Shown here piece after piece: positions 21,533-29,052 of a DNA stretch of 32,324 nt; position 1 is the first letter of the stretch; each line of letters opens with the position of its first letter. Source of the DNA: Flavobacteriales bacterium (GTDB lineage: Bacteria; Bacteroidota; Bacteroidia; Flavobacteriales; BACL11); NCBI GenBank assembly GCA_002697505.1, contig NZWA01000061.1, positions 10,973 through 43,296 on the forward strand. The letters run 5' to 3'. The notes beneath the pieces are model-generated. The model did not search any database. It was not told the DNA's origin and worked only from the letters and a program-made list of their open reading frames with translations. A program made the translations under genes and the position numbers.

Positions 21533-21853
21533 TTACTGATTTAATAAATTATAACTATCTACAATTGCTTGTACATTAACTGGAATTCTAATTTGTGAAC
21601 CTTCTGCTATAAATAAAGAACCCATATTTACAATATTTGGATTTGCAATAGCAATCACCCAATACAATGTGACATCTTTATAAAATTGATTTGCTAATAA
21701 ATCTAATCTATCACCAAATTCAGTTTCAACCCAAATATCATTTTCATTTGCTGGTACTTCTGGGTATGTAACATTTTTATAATATTCTGTACCTAGTGTA
21801 CCTACGAATTGATTTTCGTTTCTTAATACTTCTATGTTAGCATATCTATTCAT
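21533..21853 (-). CDS. LysM-domain baseplate protein (gp53/gpX-like)
   Basis: A 106-aa protein. The C-terminal half reads EFGDRLDLLANQFYKDVTLYWVIAIANP, followed by GSLFIAEGSQIRIP, a classic LysM fold ending in xIRIP. T4 gp53 and P2 gpX use LysM-like domains to join baseplate wedge and hub parts. The N-terminal 40 residues (RNENQFVGTLGTEYYKNVTYP) are a short extension. It overlaps the 811-aa gene stop by one base (TAATG) and precedes the hub gene, the same order as gpX before gpD in P2. Symbol left empty because it could stand for either gp53 or gpX. Confidence 0.75.
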   Translation of the reverse strand: MNRYANIEVLRNENQFVGTLGTEYYKNVTYPEVPANENDIWVETEFGDRLDLLANQFYKDVTLYWVIAIANPNIVNMGSLFIAEGSQIRIPVNVQAIVDSYNLLNQ

Positions 21854-24288
21854 TATTCTCCTGTACCTTCTCCTGGTATATTATTTCCATTATTATTATC
21901 TCCATCTCCTGTTGCTTGATATTCTCTATAATTATCTGCATAATTTCCACTAGAATCAACAGCATTTGCTAATGCAATAAATCTACTAGATGGATCATTT
22001 GCTTGATTTGGTTTCTGTGGTAGGAATGTATGAATAGGAGTGAACGAAAACCCGCTTACTTTAATCATATGTGGAAGTTCTTTTACAGATGAATCAACCC
22101 CACCCTCAGCATTTATACCTATCTCCCAAGGTGATTCTTGTGGAACATCGTAAGTTAATTGAGTTATAAATCCTGGTTGTTCATATAAATAACCTCCTAC
22201 TGTTAGTCTTACTAAATTTCCTCTCATAAATCCAGCTTGTGTATAATCTGGAGCTAAAGTTGAAGCTAAATAATTTAATTTTTTATGCATTGGGATAAGT
22301 TCTGCTTTTGACTGGGCAAAACAAGTAAATGATAAACTTATTGATCTACCAAATCCTCCATAATTATATAAAGTATCACCTCTACCTACATAGTTAACTT
22401 CATTCCAACTTGCATTATATGAATCACTAAATGAATCTAAATGAGCTCTAAAATGCATGTAAACTGCTTCCCTATTAGCACCATCATTATTAATAGCGGC
22501 TATTCTAAATTTAACTAAATCGTTTATAGCTAATTCACTTCTAGGACCTGTGCTAGTATACATAGGCATAGCTGTAATTTTATCTAACGCCTCTAATTGT
22601 GTAGCATCCAAACCATAATCCCAAACATTTTTAATAAATCCTTGTTCTGTACCTGTGTTAGATCTTCCTGGTTGACCCATATTTAATCTTCTATCCATGT
22701 TTTTAGTTTGATAGTCTGGTGATAGAGATAAAATAGTTGATCTATTATTTTTTTCAGCTGAACTTCCTGTAGATGGATATGTGTATAATTCTTTTCTAAA
22801 ATCTTGAGGAAAATCAATTGGTTGACCCTTACTTACATTTTCTTTATTTGCTAATTGATTTTGATCATATGTAAGTGATCTAAATCCATCTAATGTATCT
22901 TCCCCATCATATAAAACATTAGTGTTGGTTTTTAATTTTCCATTTTCATCAATTGAATTTACTGAGGTAACAAAGTTTTGTGTTGGGAATTGACCATCTG
23001 TTGAAATTGCATCATTTCCATTTGTTGCTGTAAAAAGATTAGCAGAATCATTAATAGAAGATGAATATAATGAAGATGCATTAGGTCTAATAACTCCTTT
23101 TATATCATAAGTACTTTGTCCTGGTTCTGCCTCTGATTTAGGAATATAAGCACTTTTTGTTACAGCAGAATTTATAGTAAATTGACTAGTAGGTGTTAGA
23201 TATGTGTTTATGTTACCTTTAGGGGTAAGTGAACCTGATGTTTTATAAACACTAGGGTAAAAACCTTTTAAATTCCATGTGTAACCACCACCTGATGTTA
23301 CACTTCCACTTATTCCATCTTCAAGATCAACTGATCCAGTAACACCTCCAAATTTAACAAATTCAGCAAATGCTCCTGATACTGCTGGGTTAATAAATGA
23401 ACCTGTAGTTCTATTATTAAATCTGCTTGTTAAATAACTTTTTAGTCCCCCTCCTTGAAGATTAAAATTTACGTTTCTTTCTCCTGTTCCTTGATCTGCA
23501 AATCGAAGATTTGTATTACCTATACCTAATATAGATCCTGGTCCACCAGGGTAAGAATATACATTTGTAGCAGTATTAGGAAACCCTGAATCTAAATGAA
23601 ATTCAAATAATTTTTTTAATCTATTTTGTTTATCATTATCTGCCTCTCTTTGACCTTTTGTAATGCCATAGTAAGTAGTTATTCCAGCACCTGGAAATAA
23701 ACCACCATCTTCATTTGCTGTTGGATCTAATCCTAAAAGATTAGGATGACCACCAAATCCAACTCCTGCTGCTCCTAATAAAGTTGATGCAGGTGTATAA
23801 ATACCTTGATTAACTCCACCTCCACCACCTAATACTAATTCTGAATTACTACTAGCGCCTACAGCATTCCCAATAAAATTATTTATACTTTCTAAAAGGG
23901 ATAAATCTTCACCTTGAGCAAAATTAAAATTTCCTTGACCTAATGTTTGTTGTGACTTTGCTCCTCCATAACCTGCACCACCAGCTTGTGTTTTAACTGA
24001 TGTACGAGATAATAAATTTTGTTCTGCTATAAATAATAAACCTCGAGGTGATTTCTCATCAATAAACATTTGGGTTAATCTACTTACATCTCTTATAGTT
24101 TCTCTAGGTTTTAGAAATCCTGTAGGGACGAAGAATTGATCGCCTATACCTCTTCCAGGCATATCGTCATAGTTTAACCCTTCAGGAATATCTTGAGTGA
24201 TGTATGGTTGTTTACTACTACCACCTTCACGTCTATCTCTTCCAAAGGGCAAACTTTTTAAGTCTGTCTGGAGATTAATTAGAGGCAT
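21853..24288 (-). CDS. Large baseplate/tail-tube-initiator-like structural protein, 811 aa
   Basis: The first 130 residues and the middle (about 130-540) are rich in Gly, Ser, Asn and Thr, including FGGHPNLLGLDPTANEDGG and several TSGS stretches, typical of virion proteins. The C-terminal part (about 570-770) has the feel of a tail-tube fold: VYMHFRAHLDSFSDSYNASW, DTLYNYGGFGRSISLSFTC, then RLTVGGYLYEQPGFITQLTYDVPQESPWEIG. T4 gp48/gp54 and Mu gp43 use tube-like domains to start the tube on the baseplate. Position after the tape measure and before the LysM and hub genes supports that role, but the assignment is structural analogy, not recognised homology. Confidence 0.6.
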   Translation of the reverse strand: MPLINLQTDLKSLPFGRDRREGGSSKQPYITQDIPEGLNYDDMPGRGIGDQFFVPTGFLKPRETIRDVSRLTQMFIDEKSPRGLLFIAEQNLLSRTSVKTQAGGAGYGGAKSQQTLGQGNFNFAQGEDLSLLESINNFIGNAVGASSNSELVLGGGGGVNQGIYTPASTLLGAAGVGFGGHPNLLGLDPTANEDGGLFPGAGITTYYGITKGQREADNDKQNRLKKLFEFHLDSGFPNTATNVYSYPGGPGSILGIGNTNLRFADQGTGERNVNFNLQGGGLKSYLTSRFNNRTTGSFINPAVSGAFAEFVKFGGVTGSVDLEDGISGSVTSGGGYTWNLKGFYPSVYKTSGSLTPKGNINTYLTPTSQFTINSAVTKSAYIPKSEAEPGQSTYDIKGVIRPNASSLYSSSINDSANLFTATNGNDAISTDGQFPTQNFVTSVNSIDENGKLKTNTNVLYDGEDTLDGFRSLTYDQNQLANKENVSKGQPIDFPQDFRKELYTYPSTGSSAEKNNRSTILSLSPDYQTKNMDRRLNMGQPGRSNTGTEQGFIKNVWDYGLDATQLEALDKITAMPMYTSTGPRSELAINDLVKFRIAAINNDGANREAVYMHFRAHLDSFSDSYNASWNEVNYVGRGDTLYNYGGFGRSISLSFTCFAQSKAELIPMHKKLNYLASTLAPDYTQAGFMRGNLVRLTVGGYLYEQPGFITQLTYDVPQESPWEIGINAEGGVDSSVKELPHMIKVSGFSFTPIHTFLPQKPNQANDPSSRFIALANAVDSSGNYADNYREYQATGDGDNNNGNNIPGEGTGE

Positions 24289-24297
24289 ACTTTAAGT

Positions 24298-24594
24298 TTA
24301 AAATGAAGCTCCTTCTGGTGTATTATTTTTAAATCTGTTTACTGGTTCTTGATAAGCTCTTGCTGCTTCACCTAATTGTGAAACTGAAGGTACAGTATAT
24401 CCAGTAGCTCCTGCTCCAAAATTATCATAAGCTTGGTTTGGTGTACTAGGATCTCCTTGATTTGAATATTTAAAATGAAGGATTCCATTAGGATCATTAA
24501 CACTAGCTTGTGGTTGAGGACTAGCTGGCGATACAGGGTAACCTAAAGTTGAACCATTAGTATCAAATTCTTTTTTTATTGAATGTTTTGCCAT
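24298..24594 (-). CDS. Small probable virion protein, 98 aa
   Basis: A 98-aa protein of low complexity, rich in Pro, Gly, Asn and Ser (SPASPQPQASVNDPNG, FGAGATGYTVPSVSQLG), with no membrane segment or catalytic motif. It is probably largely extended. It sits between tape measure and the 811-aa baseplate gene, with a late-type motif in the 32-base gap upstream. It may be a baseplate assembly or tube-terminal protein. I do not recognise it. Confidence 0.6.
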   Translation of the reverse strand: MAKHSIKKEFDTNGSTLGYPVSPASPQPQASVNDPNGILHFKYSNQGDPSTPNQAYDNFGAGATGYTVPSVSQLGEAARAYQEPVNRFKNNTPEGASF

Positions 24595-24614
24595 AATATA
24601 ATTATTTAATTGTT

Positions 24615-24628
24615 TTATTATAAATATT
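24615..24628 (-). promoter_or_regulatory. Late-type promoter motif before the 98-aa virion gene
   Basis: The minus strand reads AATATTTATAATAA, 20 bases before the ATG at 24594 and overlapping the tape-measure stop codon. It is identical over 14 bases to the site at 27375-27388. Confidence 0.55.
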
Positions 24629-27359
24629 AACCAATTTTAGAAGTTGCTAAAGCCATTGATCTACCTGCTTTAGCACCATCAATGTAAACATCTCCACCTT
24701 TTTCTATAGCTGATGCTATTCTTTCTAGTAGTGTTATTACTTCTCCACTACCACCACCACCTAAATTAGTACCTCCTACTATAACATCATCAGCTCTAAA
24801 CTTTTGTATTGGTTGTCCTGGTCTTGAAATAAAATCTTCCGCTACATCACCTGATCCAAATAAATCTATTACAGCAGATCCTAATCCCTCAGCACCTATA
24901 GCATCTGCTAAAGCTCCACCAACCCATCTACCTAAAGCATCTCCAGCTAAAGCTCCTAAAAGAGTACCTACACCTGGGATAGGAATAAATGAACCTAAAA
25001 TTCCACCTAAAATTGAACCACCTATAGATCCTATAGCTTCAGCTGTTCTTTTTCCTACCATTTGATTTAATTTTGCTCCAGTTTCACCTGATCCTATCAT
25101 TGCTGAAATATCAGATGCTGCAAAAACACCTTCAATAGCTGTTCCAATTAATGGAATTTTTTTAGCTCCCGTTTTTAAGAAACTTCCAACATTTTTACTT
25201 AAGTACTCTTTAGCAGCATTTAAAGGATTTAATTTTGAAAAGAATTTACCTACTGATCCGAAAAATCCTTTACTTGCTCCTCCTGCTGCTGCTTTAGTAC
25301 CAGCTGAAGCTGTTGATTTAGCAGCTGTTGATGTTGCTGCTTTAGTACCTTCTTTAACTGCACCCCCAGTTCCACCTAATGCTTTAGGTAATTTAGATGC
25401 AGTTTTAGAAATACCACTTAAAGTACTTTTAATATTACTAAATATTTTTAAAGCACCTCCTATTCTACCAAATAATCTAAATGCAGCAATTCCTGCAACT
25501 ACTTTTGATATAGATGTTAAAACACCTTTCATAGATGATAGACCTTCAATACCATCCATTACAAAATCTAAAAACTTACCAAACATTTCAATAAGAGGAA
25601 CTAATTGATCTTTAAGTTTTATCATTGCATCTTCAAATCTTTTTGATGCTGCTTCAGCATGTAGTTGATTTGTTAATTGTTCAGCTCCAATTTTTCTTTG
25701 TTCTTCAGCTGTTATGACACCATCTTCCATTGCTTTATTATAAGCTTCTGTTGCTTCTGTCATTGATTTAGATTCACCATTTAAAAGCTCTTGAGTTTCT
25801 AAAGTTTTAGCTAATTCCTCTCTTGACATTCCAAAAGCTTTAGCTAATGAATTTTGTTGAAGAACATTCATCGCACCAAATTCAGCAGCTGTACCAATTT
25901 CATTTTGAATTGCTTTAGCTAATCCTTCTTGATCGCCCATTAAAGCAGCTCTTCTAGCTTCTTCTAAATTTAACTGTTTACCAGTCATTAATTCAGCTTC
26001 CATTTCAGCCGCAATAGAAGATTCAAAATCTAATAAACTATTACTAGTATTTTCTAATTGTTGTTGGCTTAATCCTAATTTAGCTGATTGGAAAGCTGCG
26101 TTAGCTAATGATTTACCTTGACCTTCCATTGTTAATCTATTAGCTGCGCTAATATTACCTATATCAGCAAATATTGCTTGTTGGTTTACTGCTACTCCTT
26201 CTTGTTCGGCTAAGACTGCTATTTGCCCTCTTAATTCATTTGTAAAATCTTCAGCGCTTTCACCTCTTATTTTTGCTGATTTTATAAATTGTGCTGCTTG
26301 CTCATTAGTTAGTCCAAATTCATTAGATAATAATGAAAAAGTTTTTAATTCTGAAGCTGTTAACTTAATAGATAATCCTACCTGTTCGTTAAATTCTTGT
26401 ATTCCTTTTACAGCATCAGCAATATTAAAGTGAAGTTCACCACTATTATTAGCAGCAAAATTTAACTCTGTTTTTAGCTGATTAGCATCACTTCTTCCTA
26501 AACCAAAAGTTTTAGCTAAATCTTCTCTTGCGGCACCAAATTCTTTTAAACCTTTTTTAAACCCTTTAAAAACTGCAACATCAAAGGCAGCCCCTAATTC
26601 TTTACTAAATATTTTAGCACCATCAGTAAGGGTTTTAGATAGTACTTTTGCTTTTATTTGTGAATCTGAAAGATTTTCCTCCCCATTAGCTAATTCTTCA
26701 GCATAGTCTCTAGCTCCTTGTTCTAATTCTTTAAATTTATCAGAACCTATATTTAAACCTATTTTCTTTAAAATCCCTGATGCCCCATCTAACGCTTGAC
26801 CTGTTAAACCTGTTAACTCAGTAATTTTTTGTTCTTCCTTTATTCTTTTTTTAGTTTGAGCTATAATATCTTCTTGAACTTTATATTCAGATTTTAAATT
26901 AGCTAAAATTGCTTCTTCAACTTCTGATAGTTCTTCTTTGCTTTCAAGCTCTTGTCTTATTAATTCTAAACGTTTTTTCTCTTGTTTAGCTTGAGTTAGG
27001 ATGAGGTCAAGGTCTTTTTCTCTAAGTTTAGTTATATCATTTACATCATCTGAGAGTTTTTGTGCTAAACTTTTTAATTTAGAAAATGATTTAGTTGCTT
27101 CTTTAGCAGGATCGGCAAATCCTGGTTTCCATTCTCTAACTATATTTTTAATAGATTCAGCTATTCCACCAAACCCATCATCAAGATCAATTGCTGCTAC
27201 TCTAGCTTCTTGTAAATACTGATTTAATAGTTCTATATCTTCAACCCCAGCAGCATTTATATCAATTTCAATTTTATCCTTACCTAATCTAGAATAAATT
27301 TTATTTATCTCAGCAAGATCTTTCCTAAGTTGTTGTATTTGTTTTGGATCTAAAGCCAT
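24627..27359 (-). CDS. Tail tape measure protein
   Basis: A 910-aa protein that sets tail length and would be ejected ahead of the DNA. The N-terminal two thirds (about 1-600) are mostly helical and rich in Lys, Glu, Ala and Gln. Hydrophobic, Gly/Ala-rich stretches follow near 610-650 and 745-800 (GSILGGILGSFIPIPGVGTLLGALAGDALG), which could insert in the host membrane. An Ala/Thr/Lys linker (GTKAATSTAAKSTASAGTK) separates them. The C-terminus ends GDVYIDGAKAGRSMALATSK, a common tape-measure ending. At roughly 1.5 angstrom per residue the tail would be about 130-140 nm, longer than T4. It lies directly after the tail-assembly gene pair, the standard position. Confidence 0.85.
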   Translation of the reverse strand: MALDPKQIQQLRKDLAEINKIYSRLGKDKIEIDINAAGVEDIELLNQYLQEARVAAIDLDDGFGGIAESIKNIVREWKPGFADPAKEATKSFSKLKSLAQKLSDDVNDITKLREKDLDLILTQAKQEKKRLELIRQELESKEELSEVEEAILANLKSEYKVQEDIIAQTKKRIKEEQKITELTGLTGQALDGASGILKKIGLNIGSDKFKELEQGARDYAEELANGEENLSDSQIKAKVLSKTLTDGAKIFSKELGAAFDVAVFKGFKKGLKEFGAAREDLAKTFGLGRSDANQLKTELNFAANNSGELHFNIADAVKGIQEFNEQVGLSIKLTASELKTFSLLSNEFGLTNEQAAQFIKSAKIRGESAEDFTNELRGQIAVLAEQEGVAVNQQAIFADIGNISAANRLTMEGQGKSLANAAFQSAKLGLSQQQLENTSNSLLDFESSIAAEMEAELMTGKQLNLEEARRAALMGDQEGLAKAIQNEIGTAAEFGAMNVLQQNSLAKAFGMSREELAKTLETQELLNGESKSMTEATEAYNKAMEDGVITAEEQRKIGAEQLTNQLHAEAASKRFEDAMIKLKDQLVPLIEMFGKFLDFVMDGIEGLSSMKGVLTSISKVVAGIAAFRLFGRIGGALKIFSNIKSTLSGISKTASKLPKALGGTGGAVKEGTKAATSTAAKSTASAGTKAAAGGASKGFFGSVGKFFSKLNPLNAAKEYLSKNVGSFLKTGAKKIPLIGTAIEGVFAASDISAMIGSGETGAKLNQMVGKRTAEAIGSIGGSILGGILGSFIPIPGVGTLLGALAGDALGRWVGGALADAIGAEGLGSAVIDLFGSGDVAEDFISRPGQPIQKFRADDVIVGGTNLGGGGSGEVITLLERIASAIEKGGDVYIDGAKAGRSMALATSKIG

Positions 27360-27374
27360 TAGGTTTTTATTATT

Positions 27375-27388
27375 TTATTATAAATATT
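27375..27388 (-). promoter_or_regulatory. Late-type promoter motif before the tape measure gene
   Basis: The minus strand reads AATATTTATAATAA, 15 bases before the ATG at 27359, in a 37-base A/T-rich gap. It includes TATAAT, which resembles a sigma-70 -10 box, but no -35 element is seen at a normal distance. Confidence 0.55.
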
Positions 27389-27396
27389 AAAAATAC

Positions 27397-27708
27397 CTAT
27401 TTTTTAGCCCTTTTTGTTACATAAGAGGGAGGTTGAATAGTTTGTGGTGGAGCATTTTTAGTTGGTTGGTTTAAATCTATTTGAGTACTATTTCCTTTAG
27501 AAGCTTTTTTAGTTGCTTCTGCTTGTTCGTCATAATACTTTTTTAATTTATTAAAAGTGAATGTACACAACCATGTAGGCATGTTGTAAACTGTTTCCCA
27601 GTCGTAACCACCGTTACCATGAAATACAATTTCGTGTATAGTATTAAATAAATTTATTCTTATTTTGGAAGCATTATCCAGCGTCAGGCCAAAAAAAGCT
27701 AAGCCCAA
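27397..27708 (-). CDS. Downstream part of a tail-assembly gene pair, probably expressed by frameshift
   Basis: The open frame gives 103 aa, beginning at a TTG within the last 35 bases of the upstream gene. No ATG lies in a plausible position. The product starts GLAFFGLTLDNASK and continues ETVYNMPTWLCTFTFNKLKKYYDEQ, ending in a basic Pro/Thr/Gln-rich tail. The upstream frame holds T7 (27697-27691) at AGC TTT TTT TGG. A +1 shift on this run would join the two into one protein of about 336 aa. Position between tube and tape measure is where phages with long tails encode shifted tail-assembly chaperones. Alternatively the T7 is a one-base sequencing error and this is simply the end of one gene. 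Confidence 0.7.
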   Translation of the reverse strand: MGLAFFGLTLDNASKIRINLFNTIHEIVFHGNGGYDWETVYNMPTWLCTFTFNKLKKYYDEQAEATKKASKGNSTQIDLNQPTKNAPPQTIQPPSYVTKRAKK

Positions 27709-28408
27709 TTGGGATTGTAACGTCGTAGCTTGAGCCGTCGGGAAAAAAAGTTAGATCAACATCAGGTTGAACTAATTTAATATAATTCCTTAACGCCCTG
27801 GAATCTTGGGCTAAAAGGAAGTTATCTACAAACTCCCTGACTCCTTTCTTATCTGGGTTGCCATTAACGGCTGTAATAATATATTTTAAACGAGTTGATA
27901 ATTCAGGACTAGCATCTTTATTAATCTTTTTAAGGCCTTGTAATTCTCTTTCAATTGATCTTTCATCTCTACCATCAAGAATTTTAAATGAGATTTTTGT
28001 TCCAGTCTTTGGAAGCTCATAATCAAATTCATTTTTACCTTTTGTAATAACACTTTCATCAAATGGTTTATTTTCAAGAGTTGATAAATCAACTGTTTGT
28101 TTTTCTCCTTCATATTCAAATTCATAAGTAGATCCATAACCTAAAATACGTGCTGCTATTAATAAAGCATTTTTATCTCCAACAATTAAATCATCATATT
28201 TAATATTTTTATCAACTATAAGAGATTGTAATAATTTATCTAATACAATTCCTTTTTTAATGTATGATTGATTAGTTAAAATATCCTCTTCTTTAGCAGT
28301 CATATATTTTATTTCTACTTTTCCAGAAGATAATGGATTGTCTTCAGAATATAACAATCCTTTTGAGGGTAATTCTACTTGTTCAGTAGGTAATTTAAAT
28401 TCGCTCAT
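27674..28408 (-). CDS. T4 gp26-type baseplate/tail-assembly protein
   Basis: A 244-aa soluble protein. The N-terminus (LPTEQVELPSKGLLYSEDNP, then SGKVEIKYMTAKEEDILTNQ and GIVLDKLLQSLIV) matches the pattern I associate with Pfam T4_baseplate (gp26) proteins of T4-like phages. T4 gp26 is 208 aa and acts in hub assembly. Here the gene lies between tail tube and tape measure, the position of tail-assembly chaperones, so it may chaperone the tape measure. The 3' end contains a T7 run, after which the frame ends within a few codons (WPDAG stop), while the next frame continues. It follows a strong terminator, and its upstream region holds no clear promoter. Confidence 0.75.
   Translation of the reverse strand: MSEFKLPTEQVELPSKGLLYSEDNPLSSGKVEIKYMTAKEEDILTNQSYIKKGIVLDKLLQSLIVDKNIKYDDLIVGDKNALLIAARILGYGSTYEFEYEGEKQTVDLSTLENKPFDESVITKGKNEFDYELPKTGTKISFKILDGRDERSIERELQGLKKINKDASPELSTRLKYIITAVNGNPDKKGVREFVDNFLLAQDSRALRNYIKLVQPDVDLTFFPDGSSYDVTIPIGLSFFWPDAG
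27691..27697 (-). promoter_or_regulatory. Putative +1 frameshift site (T7 run)
   Basis: Zero-frame codons read AGC TTT TTT TGG CCT; the continuing frame reads TTT TTT GGC CTG. A tRNA-Phe on the second TTT could slip one base forward with full re-pairing. The zero-frame stop is at 27674-27676, only five codons after the run. A -2 shift would give the same frame. Confidence 0.5.
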
Positions 28409-28455
28409 ATAAATTTTATTTAGTTATAACGCTATTTGTGTATACATATATAATG

Positions 28456-28483
28456 TAAAAAAAAGCTTGACCGAAGCCAAGCT
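28456..28483 (-). terminator. Rho-independent terminator with UUCG tetraloop
   Basis: The minus strand reads AGCTTGGC-TTCG-GTCAAGCT, an 8-bp stem (one G-U pair) with a C(UUCG)G tetraloop, followed by eight Ts. It lies 26 bases after the tail-tube stop, so it ends the sheath-tube transcript. The plus-strand reading lacks this loop and a proper T run. Confidence 0.85.
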
Positions 28484-28508
28484 ATTTTTAAAAATATTTT
28501 GAATTTTT

Positions 28509-28997
28509 TTAGAAATTCAATACGCAGTAATCCATTCCAATTGTTAAATCGATGTTTTGAGCTTCACCATCAGTATCCCAGTTCATGTCTGCAAATGATC
28601 CATCTTTAATAAATGCACCTTTTATAATCCATTCTGATACTACATCACCTACTGGTCCTAATACATCAATTGTTAAATCTTTCTTATAGAAATCAGAGTA
28701 ACCAGCTCTACCTGTTACTGATTCATAATGTAATCTAACCCATTCCATTACTGCTTGAGCACCTGAAGGAGTAATTGGATCAAATAATTGCATTGTGATG
28801 TCATTCCATCTCAATTTGCCTTTTACTTTTCTATAAGTATTAATATGGTTTAGTACAATTTCATCTTGTGCAAATCCTATTCCACTTACACCTTTAATGA
28901 TATAAGATGGGAATCCGTCAACATACATTACAAACCTATTTGCTACTTTGGGCTCAAAAGCTGTGAAAAATATTTCGTTTGGGTCTAATACTGCCAT
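28509..28997 (-). CDS. gp19: Tail tube protein (T4 gp19-like)
   Basis: A 162-aa protein, almost the length of T4 gp19 (163 aa). It has the order expected of the tube fold: ANRFVMYVDGFPSYIIKGVSG at the start, then RKVKGKLRWNDITMQLFDPI, a helix AVMEWVRLHYESVTGRAGYSDFY and late strands ending IDLTIGMDYCVLNF. It would form the inner tube through which tape measure and DNA pass. It follows the sheath gene after 55 bases that carry a late-type motif, so it may be transcribed at a higher level than the sheath alone, and it ends at a strong terminator. Confidence 0.92.
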   Translation of the reverse strand: MAVLDPNEIFFTAFEPKVANRFVMYVDGFPSYIIKGVSGIGFAQDEIVLNHINTYRKVKGKLRWNDITMQLFDPITPSGAQAVMEWVRLHYESVTGRAGYSDFYKKDLTIDVLGPVGDVVSEWIIKGAFIKDGSFADMNWDTDGEAQNIDLTIGMDYCVLNF

Positions 28998-29024
28998 TTT
29001 ATGTTTTGTTTAATTTTTTTAATT

Positions 29025-29038
29025 CAATTATAAATATT
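29025..29038 (-). promoter_or_regulatory. Late-type promoter motif before the tail tube gene
   Basis: The minus strand reads AATATTTATAATTG, 27 bases before the ATG at 28997. It differs from the tape-measure site only in the last two bases. Confidence 0.5.
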
Positions 29039-29052
29039 ACGTTTTCTAATTC

